A DNA stretch of 32,891 nt, taken from assembly GCA_013215655.1 (NCBI GenBank), contig JABSOX010000059.1, positions 1 through 32,891 on the forward strand, in the 5' to 3' direction. Every line of letters begins with the position of its first letter. The first letter of the stretch is position 1. Position numbers and translations under genes: made by a program. This document shows, piece after piece, positions 16,311 through 22,370 of this stretch. The notes under the pieces were generated by a model, which saw nothing but the letters and a program-made list of their open reading frames with translations, did no database searches and was not told the origin of the DNA. This DNA comes from Colwellia sp. Lineage in GTDB: Bacteria; Pseudomonadota; Gammaproteobacteria; Enterobacterales; Alteromonadaceae.

Positions 16311-17075
16311 CTAACTTTTAACATAACCCAGTTCGATTGAGATCGAATTCCCAGCCTTTATTAAGTCTTTTACCCATTCATCTTTGCGTCTTTCGATTGG
16401 AGCAGATACAGATAACCCTGCTACTACTTCTCCGTATTTGTCATACAAAAGTACACCAATACATCCCACGCCTATTTCTGCTTCTTCATTATCTAAAGCG
16501 AAACCTTTGTCAACACAACACATACATTCTTGCTCTAGAGACTCAATTGTAGAAAATGTTTTACGGGTATAGGCAGGCAAGTTTGTGCGTTGAGCATAGC
16601 CAATTATCCCCTCCTTCCCTTCCATTCCTAACATCATTTTACCTACACCGGTGACATGTAAAGGAGCACGACTACCGATAATTTGTTGAACATGCATCAT
16701 TCTATGTGGAATGGCTTTTTCTACATAAATAACCACGTCACCTTCTCGTGCGGTCAGGTTAATTGTCTCACTAAACTTATCCCGCAGCTTTTCCATATAA
16801 GGCTTTGCTACCTTACGAAAATCAATATCCTTGTATTGATAGTTGCGTAATCGGATTAGTCGCCCACTTAATTGATATTTGTTTGTATTGTCTCTATCAA
16901 CAAAATGATTATCGATGAGCGAGTGTAATATTCGAAAAGCTGTAGAAGGCGCCAAATTGGTATCAGCACTAAGTGCTTTTAAGGTAACAGGCATGGAATA
17001 ACGCGAAATGGCATCAAGTAACAATGCTGCCCGATCAATCACTTGAATTCTAGATTCTGGGTTGGTTCTTTTCAT
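16311..17075 (-). CDS. IclR-family regulator, candidate BhcR
   Basis: A 254-residue protein with an N-terminal winged helix (about 12-75; SRIQVIDRAALLLDAI, then APSTAFRILHSLIDNHFV) and a C-terminal IclR effector-binding domain (GVGKMMLG near 142-149, GFALDNEEAEIGVGCIGVLL near 190-209). It is divergent from the bhcBCD-like genes, as expected for a local regulator. In Paracoccus the beta-hydroxyaspartate cluster is controlled by an IclR-family protein, BhcR; the same arrangement here is the basis of the assignment. Three copies of a palindrome of IclR-like form (TTTCAC-N3-GTGAAA) lie between it and bhcB, and a motif B copy lies 23 bp before its start. The effector is probably glyoxylate or a related compound, by inference only. 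Confidence 0.85.
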   Translation of the reverse strand: MKRTNPESRIQVIDRAALLLDAISRYSMPVTLKALSADTNLAPSTAFRILHSLIDNHFVDRDNTNKYQLSGRLIRLRNYQYKDIDFRKVAKPYMEKLRDKFSETINLTAREGDVVIYVEKAIPHRMMHVQQIIGSRAPLHVTGVGKMMLGMEGKEGIIGYAQRTNLPAYTRKTFSTIESLEQECMCCVDKGFALDNEEAEIGVGCIGVLLYDKYGEVVAGLSVSAPIERRKDEWVKDLIKAGNSISIELGYVKS

Positions 17076-17098
17076 AGTATTTCTGCTCAGTTAAATAA

Positions 17099-17122
17099 CA
17101 CAAAACCTGACTTATGTGTCAA
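17099..17122 (-). promoter_or_regulatory. Motif B copy upstream of iclR
   Basis: On the minus strand it begins TTGACACA and ends GTCAGGTTTTGTG, about 19 of 24 positions matching the 8421 copy. It ends 23 bp before the iclR start, so it overlaps the expected promoter. It could mark autoregulation or a second regulator. Confidence 0.55.
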
Positions 17123-17183
17123 CTTATAATTCAATATAAGGTTAAAAACAACAGAAAACTATCATTAAATAGACACTTATTAA

Positions 17184-17198
17184 TTTCACATTGTGAAA
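17184..17198. promoter_or_regulatory. Motif A operator, copy 1 of the iclR-bhcB region
   Basis: TTTCACATTGTGAAA is a perfect palindrome with 6-bp arms and a 3-bp centre, identical to copy 3 at 17284. Confidence 0.7.
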
Positions 17199-17258
17199 AA
17201 CAAAGCTCACCTTAAATCACATACAAAATTATACTTTAAATTTCAGCCTATTAGCGTA

Positions 17259-17273
17259 TTCCGCTTAGTGGAA
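17259..17273. promoter_or_regulatory. Motif A operator, copy 2 of the iclR-bhcB region
   Basis: TTCCGC-TTA-GTGGAA, a near-perfect palindrome with the same 6-3-6 spacing; one arm position differs (G against A). Confidence 0.6.
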
Positions 17274-17283
17274 AACAACTATA

Positions 17284-17298
17284 TTTCACATTGTGAAA
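17284..17298. promoter_or_regulatory. Motif A operator, copy 3 of the iclR-bhcB region
   Basis: TTTCACATTGTGAAA, a perfect palindrome identical to copy 1 and 25 bp from copy 2. It lies 140 bp before the bhcB start. Confidence 0.7.
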
Positions 17299-17437
17299 AC
17301 CAACTCAATTGCAGTCAACAATCGTTCTCCTTAAAGTTATTTTTGAAAATATAAGTCAACGCAGGTTGTAAATAAAATAGAAATATATCCGTAAAAGTAG
17401 ATTTACAAAGATTAATACAAAATTTGAAGAGGTAAAT

Positions 17438-18415
17438 ATGAGCAGTTCAACCAAACCGAACATGAACATTCCAAGCTATAACGATGTGTTAGTTGCCCAT
17501 GAGCGTATTAAGCCCTATATCCATGAAACTCCTGTGTTAACTTCTCGATTTTTAAATGACTTGGTTGGCGCTGAGCTGTTTTTCAAATGTGAAAACTTAC
17601 AAAAAGCAGCAGCCTTCAAAGTACGTGGTGCTTGCAATGCCGTATTTGGATTAACAGATGAAGAAGCCAAACTTGGCGTAGCTACTCATTCTTCTGGTAA
17701 TCATGCCTTATCCTTGTCTTATGCTGCAGGACAACGTGGTATTCCGGTTACAGTGGTTATGCCACGTACTGCACCTCAAGCTAAAAAAGATGCCGTTATT
17801 GGTTATGGCGGTATTATTGTTGAATGTGAACCATCAACCAGTTCACGTGAAGCTGTTTTTAGCGAAGTAGTTGCACTATCCGGTGCTGACTTTGTTCACC
17901 CTTACAACGATCCTCGTGTTATCGCTGGCCAAGCGACCTGTTCTAAAGAGCTGGTAAATCAAGTGCAAGATTTAGATACTGTTGTTGCCCCCATAGGTGG
18001 TGGCGGCATGATTTCGGGCACCTGCCTAACGTTATCTACTATAGCCCCACACATTAATATTTATGCGGCTGAACCACTTAATGCTGACGATGCCGCACGC
18101 TCTTTTCAAGCAGGTTATATTATTGCTGATGATGCACCAAATACCGTTGCTGACGGGCTTAAAGTGCCCTTAAAAGACTTGACGTGGCATTTCGTTAAAA
18201 ATTATGTCACTGATATTTTAACAGCGACTGAAGACGAAATTATTGCTGCAATGAAACTGATTTGGATGCGAATGAAAATAATCGTAGAGCCAAGTAGTGC
18301 AGTAACTTTGGCGATCATTTTAAAAAATCCAAACGTATTTAAAGGCAAGCGTATTGGCGTAATTCTTACTGGCGGCAATGTTGACTTAGACAAACTGCCG
18401 TGGATGAACACATAA
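17438..18415 (+). CDS. bhcB: beta-Hydroxyaspartate dehydratase-like PLP enzyme (BhcB)
   Basis: Predicted to remove water from (2R,3S)-beta-hydroxyaspartate, giving iminosuccinate. The 325-residue protein has the fold-type II threonine/serine dehydratase and serine racemase layout: FFKCENLQKAAAFKVRGA with PLP lysine Lys61, THSSGNHA near 83-90 and the phosphate loop APIGGGGMISG near 184-194. On its own it could be a threonine dehydratase or serine racemase. The beta-hydroxyaspartate role rests on the next two genes, a D-threonine-aldolase-like enzyme and an ornithine-cyclodeaminase-like enzyme, which together match the known bhcBCD order, and on the divergent IclR-family regulator. Ribosome site GAGG precedes the ATG. 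Confidence 0.85.
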   Translation: MSSSTKPNMNIPSYNDVLVAHERIKPYIHETPVLTSRFLNDLVGAELFFKCENLQKAAAFKVRGACNAVFGLTDEEAKLGVATHSSGNHALSLSYAAGQRGIPVTVVMPRTAPQAKKDAVIGYGGIIVECEPSTSSREAVFSEVVALSGADFVHPYNDPRVIAGQATCSKELVNQVQDLDTVVAPIGGGGMISGTCLTLSTIAPHINIYAAEPLNADDAARSFQAGYIIADDAPNTVADGLKVPLKDLTWHFVKNYVTDILTATEDEIIAAMKLIWMRMKIIVEPSSAVTLAIILKNPNVFKGKRIGVILTGGNVDLDKLPWMNT

Positions 18416-18491
18416 GCCATATAGGCACTGATATATAAGATAAAAACTCGAACAAATACACTAAATAAAAATTAAAATTTTGGAGAAGACA

Positions 18492-19640
18492 ATGACAAGT
18501 ATAAGTGATTTAGAAGTAGGTTATGACGTTCCCGCGATACCGGGTATGGATGAAGCTGATATTCAAACCCCTTGTTTAGTCGTAGACCTTGATGCACTAG
18601 AACGTAATATTCGTACCATGGGACAATTAGCAAAAGACATGGGCGTTCGTCACCGAGTCCACGGTAAAATGCATAAATCTGTAGATATCGCCTTGTTACA
18701 GGAAAAGTTAGGTGATAGTTGCGGTGTATGTTGTCAAAAAGTATCAGAAGGCGAAGTATTTGCTCGTGGTGGTATTAAAGACGTGCTTATTTCAAACCAA
18801 GTGCGCGATCCAGCGAAGATCGATCGTTTAGCTCGTATGCCAAAGTTAGGTGCTCGCACACTTTGTTGTGTCGACGATATTGAAAACGTAGCAGAGCTAG
18901 CCGCTGCGGTGAAGAAACACGGTACTCAAATAGAGTGCTTAGTAGAAATTGATTGTGGTGCTGGTCGCTGTGGTGTTAGTGAAGGTCTTCCAGTAGTAGA
19001 AATCGCCAAAGCTATCGCCGCTACTCCTGGTCTTAAATTTGCCGGCATACAAGCATACCAAGGCGCAATGCAGCACATGGAAAACTTCTTAGAACGTAAA
19101 GAAAAAATTGATATCGCTATTGCGATGGTCGCGCGCACTATTGACATGTTAAAAGCAGAAGGACTTGAATGTGACATTGTTGGTGGCGGCGGTACCGGTT
19201 CATATTACTTTGAAGGTAGCTCTGGAGTTTTCAATGAATTACAGTGCGGCTCTTATGCTTTTATGGATGCTGATTACCAACGTATTCATGATGCAAAAGG
19301 CGAAAGAATCTCTGAATTTGAAAATGCATTATTTATTTTAACATCCGTAATGAGTCATACAAAAACAGACAAAGCCATTTGTGATGCCGGCCTTAAAGCA
19401 CAGTCAGTAGACAGTGGCTTGCCGTACATTTTTGGTCGTGATGATGTTGAATACATAAAATGTTCTGATGAACATGGCGTTATTTCAGATCCAACTAACG
19501 CATTAAAAATAAATGAAAAGTTAAAGTTAGTCCCAGGTCATTGTGACCCCACCTGTAATATTCACGATTACTATGTCGGTATTCGCAACGGAAAAGTGGA
19601 AAAACTATGGCCTATTTCTGCTCGAGGTAAAGCTTACTAA
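18492..19640 (+). CDS. bhcC: beta-Hydroxyaspartate aldolase-like PLP enzyme (BhcC)
   Basis: Predicted to condense glycine with glyoxylate to beta-hydroxyaspartate. The start is the ATG at 18492 because the GGAG ahead of it is the ribosome site; an upstream TTG lies inside that site. The 382-residue protein belongs to the D-threonine aldolase/DSD1 family of alanine-racemase-fold PLP enzymes: TPCLVVDLDALERNI near 26-40, RVHGKMHKS with the Schiff-base lysine at Lys59, and a C-terminal metal-site motif PGHCDPTCNIHD. The length matches BhcC as I recall it (slightly under 390 residues). Other possible activities are D-threonine or D-serine related, but the neighbours favour the cycle. It follows bhcB by 76 bp. 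Confidence 0.86.
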   Translation: MTSISDLEVGYDVPAIPGMDEADIQTPCLVVDLDALERNIRTMGQLAKDMGVRHRVHGKMHKSVDIALLQEKLGDSCGVCCQKVSEGEVFARGGIKDVLISNQVRDPAKIDRLARMPKLGARTLCCVDDIENVAELAAAVKKHGTQIECLVEIDCGAGRCGVSEGLPVVEIAKAIAATPGLKFAGIQAYQGAMQHMENFLERKEKIDIAIAMVARTIDMLKAEGLECDIVGGGGTGSYYFEGSSGVFNELQCGSYAFMDADYQRIHDAKGERISEFENALFILTSVMSHTKTDKAICDAGLKAQSVDSGLPYIFGRDDVEYIKCSDEHGVISDPTNALKINEKLKLVPGHCDPTCNIHDYYVGIRNGKVEKLWPISARGKAY

Positions 19641-19670
19641 ACGAATTTCCCATTAAAAGTTTTTACACTT

Positions 19671-19774
19671 CTCCCTTTGAGTGAATGTTAATAAGTATTG
19701 GGTATTACCTAACTCATTGCAGCTAGCAATACCAAGGTTTTCCACTGTTAATACTCACCTTTGGGAGCTTTTTT
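19671..19774 (+). terminator. Large imperfect stem-loop after bhcC with T run
   Basis: CTCCC at 19671 pairs with GGGAG at 19763, GAGT at 19679 with ACTC at 19753, and an inner GGTATT with AATACC. A CTTTTTTAT tail follows. It could terminate or attenuate transcription between bhcC and bhcD, leaving bhcD at a different level from bhcBC. Confidence 0.45.
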
Positions 19775-19843
19775 ATCGTTGAACAATGTAGCAATAAGTT
19801 AATCCTTATAAATTAAGCATTCACACATTTAATTGCTATATTT

Positions 19844-19872
19844 TGCCTCCTTTTGATATTAGCTAGGAGGCA
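19844..19872 (+). promoter_or_regulatory. Hairpin sequestering an AGGAGG sequence in the bhcD leader
   Basis: TGCCTCCT and AGGAGGCA form a perfect 8-bp stem with a 13-nt loop. The right arm holds AGGAGG, a full Shine-Dalgarno match, but it lies 22 bases before the bhcD ATG, too far to serve as its normal site; GAGGA at 19881 is closer. The hairpin could regulate ribosome access or mRNA stability. Confidence 0.45.
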
Positions 19873-19892
19873 CATTACTTGAGGAAATCAAC

Positions 19893-20915
19893 ATGGAAAA
19901 TTTAAACCAAAACTTAAACCAAAATCTAATCAAAAATAAAGACAAAGGCGTATCCGTTGTTTCTGAAGCAATATGCGAAGAAATCATGGGCCGTACAGAT
20001 GCTTTCACAGCAGTAGAAAATGTATTTGCCGCAATGGCTAAAAATACCGCCTATAACTTTCCAGTGATACGCGAAGCAATTGGTCATGCCGATGCACTTT
20101 ATGGCTTTAAGTCAGGTTTTGATCGTGACGCTATGGTATTGGGTTTGAAATCAGGCGGTTATTGGCCAGGAAACATAGAAAAAGATCTTACTAATCACCA
20201 ATCAACGATTATTTTATTCGATCCTGATACGGGAAAACTAAAGTCTCTGATTGCGGGTAATTATTTAACCGCTGTACGTACCGCAGCCTCATCTGCCATA
20301 TCAATCGCGCACTTGGCTCGTAAAGATGCCAAGGTATTAGGTATGGTCGGTGCTGGTCACCAATCAACATTTCAGTTAAGAGCGGCAGTGGAACAACGTA
20401 ATTTTGAAAAGGTAGTTTGTTGGAACTTCCATCCAGAGCAGATCCCCAATCTTGCTGCTGTTGCAGAAGAATTAGGTTTACCATTTGAGTCAGTTACACG
20501 TGAAGAACTAGGTGCTCAAGCTGATGTGATTATTACTATTACTTCTGCCTTCGAAGCGCTAATCGATGTCGATTGGATCAAGCCAGGTACCCACATCGCC
20601 TGCATGGGCACGGATACCAAAGGTAAACAAGAAGTGGATGCAAAACTATTAGCTAAAGCAACAGTTTTTACTGACGAGCTAGCACAATCGATTACCATTG
20701 GCGAAGCTCAACATGCGATAGCTTCTGGTTTAATTAAGCAAACTGACATAATACCTATTGGAGAGGTTATTAATGGGTCTAAGGACGGTAGAACAAGTAA
20801 TGATGAAATTACTCTATTTGATGGTACGGGTGTCGGTTTACAAGACTTAGCTGTTGCCTCTGTTGCTGCAGAATTAGCTGAGGCTAAAGGATTAGCGACT
20901 TACTTTAATCTATAA
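19893..20915 (+). CDS. bhcD: Iminosuccinate reductase-like protein (BhcD; ornithine cyclodeaminase family)
   Basis: Predicted to reduce iminosuccinate to aspartate with NADH, completing the assimilation of two glyoxylate. The 340-residue protein has the ornithine cyclodeaminase/mu-crystallin fold: AYNFPVIREAIGHADALYGFKSGFD near 53-77, GLKSGGYWPGN near 84-94, LTAVRTAASSAIS near 125-137, the nucleotide-binding VGAGHQ near 152-157, and HIACMGTDTKGKQEVD. The YNFPVIREAIGH and GYWPGN segments resemble Paracoccus BhcD as I remember it rather than true ornithine cyclodeaminases. The N-terminus has a short duplication (LNQNLNQN). A structured 252-bp leader separates it from bhcC. Confidence 0.85.
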   Translation: MENLNQNLNQNLIKNKDKGVSVVSEAICEEIMGRTDAFTAVENVFAAMAKNTAYNFPVIREAIGHADALYGFKSGFDRDAMVLGLKSGGYWPGNIEKDLTNHQSTIILFDPDTGKLKSLIAGNYLTAVRTAASSAISIAHLARKDAKVLGMVGAGHQSTFQLRAAVEQRNFEKVVCWNFHPEQIPNLAAVAEELGLPFESVTREELGAQADVIITITSAFEALIDVDWIKPGTHIACMGTDTKGKQEVDAKLLAKATVFTDELAQSITIGEAQHAIASGLIKQTDIIPIGEVINGSKDGRTSNDEITLFDGTGVGLQDLAVASVAAELAEAKGLATYFNL

Positions 20916-20934
20916 CCTAAATAAATGTTCAGAG

Positions 20935-20961
20935 AGAGCCAAATTATCGGGCTCTTATTTA
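20935..20961 (+). terminator. Terminator after bhcD
   Basis: AGAGCC and GGCTCT form a 6-bp stem with a 9-nt loop, followed by TATTTAT. It lies 20 bp after the bhcD stop. Modest strength. Confidence 0.55.
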
Positions 20962-21029
20962 TCATCTAAGCTATTTATCAACTATTCTTCTAAATCACTA
21001 TAGAGAATATTAAATTATAGGATACAGTT

Positions 21030-21467
21030 ATGAAACTTAACGTTTATCTTTCAGGTGAAATTCACACCGACTGGCGAGAGAAAATAATCCAAGGTTGCCA
21101 AGCGCATGATTTGGACATTATGTTCACTTCAGCAAATACCAATCATGACAAAAGTGACAGTGCCGGTGATGTACTGGGCAAAGAAGATAAGCCATTTTGG
21201 CGCGACCATAAATCAGCGAAAGTAAACGCATTAAGAACAAATACACTCATTGAAGGTTGCGACATTGCAATCATTCGTTTTGGTGATAAATATAAACAAT
21301 GGAATGCAGCCTTTGACGCTGGCTATTGCGCCGCGCTTAGTAAGCCCTACATTACCTTGCATAGTGAAGAGTTAATTCACCCGCTAAAAGAAGTTGATGC
21401 TGCTGCCCATGCATGGACAACAACAATAATTCAAGTAATAGAAACGCTTAAGTACATCAGTAAATAA
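21030..21467 (+). CDS. YtoQ-family protein
   Basis: A 145-residue protein that matches the YtoQ family: it begins MKLNVYLSGEIHTDWR and has DVLGKEDKPFWRDHKSAKVNALRTNTLIEGCDIAIIRFGDKYKQWNAAFDAGYCAALSKPYITLH. This pattern (an N-terminal Rossmann-like strand with SGEIH, then the R-T-N and DAGY motifs) recalls the nucleoside 2-deoxyribosyltransferase fold, so a nucleotide- or nucleoside-related role is possible, but no function is established to my knowledge. It lies between bhcD and the TetR regulator with its own short upstream region. No signal peptide. It may belong to the bhc transcription unit if the weak terminator before it is leaky. Confidence 0.75.
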   Translation: MKLNVYLSGEIHTDWREKIIQGCQAHDLDIMFTSANTNHDKSDSAGDVLGKEDKPFWRDHKSAKVNALRTNTLIEGCDIAIIRFGDKYKQWNAAFDAGYCAALSKPYITLHSEELIHPLKEVDAAAHAWTTTIIQVIETLKYISK

Positions 21468-21590
21468 CAGCTATTTCACTCAATAATCAAAGACTGTTTA
21501 TCACACCTTTGCGCAAATAATGTTGCTTGGTTTATTTAGGCACTAAACTAAAAGTGTAAGTACTAAAAGAGATAGCGACTCTAGTCCGCT

Positions 21591-22217
21591 TTAGCGAATT
21601 CCACAGCCTTTAAGAATTATTTGTGTTAAAGAGGCAACAACCTCTTCAAAATCATCATCATTCATCGCGTCTTTGTTCAGTGCGGCAACAACTTGTACAT
21701 TAAAATCAGCGTAATGTTGCGTTGAACTCCAAATTAAGAATAACAAATGATGTGGGTTAACATTATCGATAAGACCTTGACTGATCCAAGCCTCTATTAC
21801 CGCTACTTTATTATTCAACCAGACTTTGAAATCGCTGTTGAGGTATTCGTTTAATACCGGGGCACCATGGATCAGCTCACTAGCGAATATTCTCGATGCA
21901 TCGGGATCATTCTTTGAATGCATAACTTTTGAACGAATATAAGCACTCAAGGCAGCTTTAGGCTCATGATCCGCATTTAATGTATCGTAGTCTGTATTCC
22001 ATACTTCAATGATATTACTTAATAGTTGCTGGTATAAATCTGTTTTGTCTTTAAAGTAATAATGAATATTTGCGCGAGCTATATTAGCTCGTTCAGCGAT
22101 ACGCTTAATAGATGCGCCTTTAAAGCCATAAGTAACAAATTCCTTTTTGGCGGCATTTAAGATCAACGCTTTATTTTTTTGTCGAATATTACCTTCGGAC
22201 ATTTTATCTTTTGCCAT
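21591..22217 (-). CDS. TetR-family regulator, RutR-like
   Basis: A 208-residue repressor. The N-terminal TetR helix-turn-helix covers about residues 14-60 (ILNAAKKEFVTYGFKGASIKRIAERANIARANIHYYFKDKTDLY). The C-terminal domain resembles the RutR/YcdC branch (MHSKNDPDASRIFASELIHGAPVLNEYL, then LFLIWSSTQHYADFNVQV). In E. coli RutR senses pyrimidines and controls genes for pyrimidine and purine breakdown; a similar role here is inferred from family and location between glyoxylate genes. Ribosome site GTAGGAG lies 5 bp before the ATG. It follows malate synthase on the same strand after a strong terminator, so it has its own promoter. I did not find a convincing RutR-type operator. Confidence 0.85.
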   Translation of the reverse strand: MAKDKMSEGNIRQKNKALILNAAKKEFVTYGFKGASIKRIAERANIARANIHYYFKDKTDLYQQLLSNIIEVWNTDYDTLNADHEPKAALSAYIRSKVMHSKNDPDASRIFASELIHGAPVLNEYLNSDFKVWLNNKVAVIEAWISQGLIDNVNPHHLLFLIWSSTQHYADFNVQVVAALNKDAMNDDDFEEVVASLTQIILKGCGIR

Positions 22218-22261
22218 AAAAACTCCTACCCAAAATGGTTAACTTAAACGCTAAAAATGAA

Positions 22262-22294
22262 AATCAGCGGCATTAACAATGCAAACCGCTGATT
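22262..22294 (-). terminator. Terminator after malate synthase
   Basis: AATCAGCGG and CCGCTGATT form a perfect 9-bp stem, with a second small stem (GCATT/AATGC) inside. On the minus strand it is followed by TTTCATTTTT. It lies 77 bp after the malate synthase stop. Confidence 0.78.
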
Positions 22295-22370
22295 AGTTAG
22301 ATTATTAGATATTAAAAGTTAATTCTTTTCAACTAAGAAAGTCATGCTAATACACTTAATTTGTTACTTT

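Larger units (their letters stand above)
17076..17437. other. Divergent control region between iclR and bhcB
   Basis: 362 bp without a gene. It carries motif B at 17099-17122 next to iclR, and three motif A palindromes at 17184-17198, 17259-17273 and 17284-17298. The two outer motif A copies are 100 bp apart and the inner two only 25 bp apart, so regulator molecules could bind side by side. Confidence 0.6.

Noticed and set aside
21468-21590. Terminator between the YtoQ-like gene and the TetR gene
   Set aside because: Only a weak CACT/AGTG pairing is visible; no stem of useful length with a T run.
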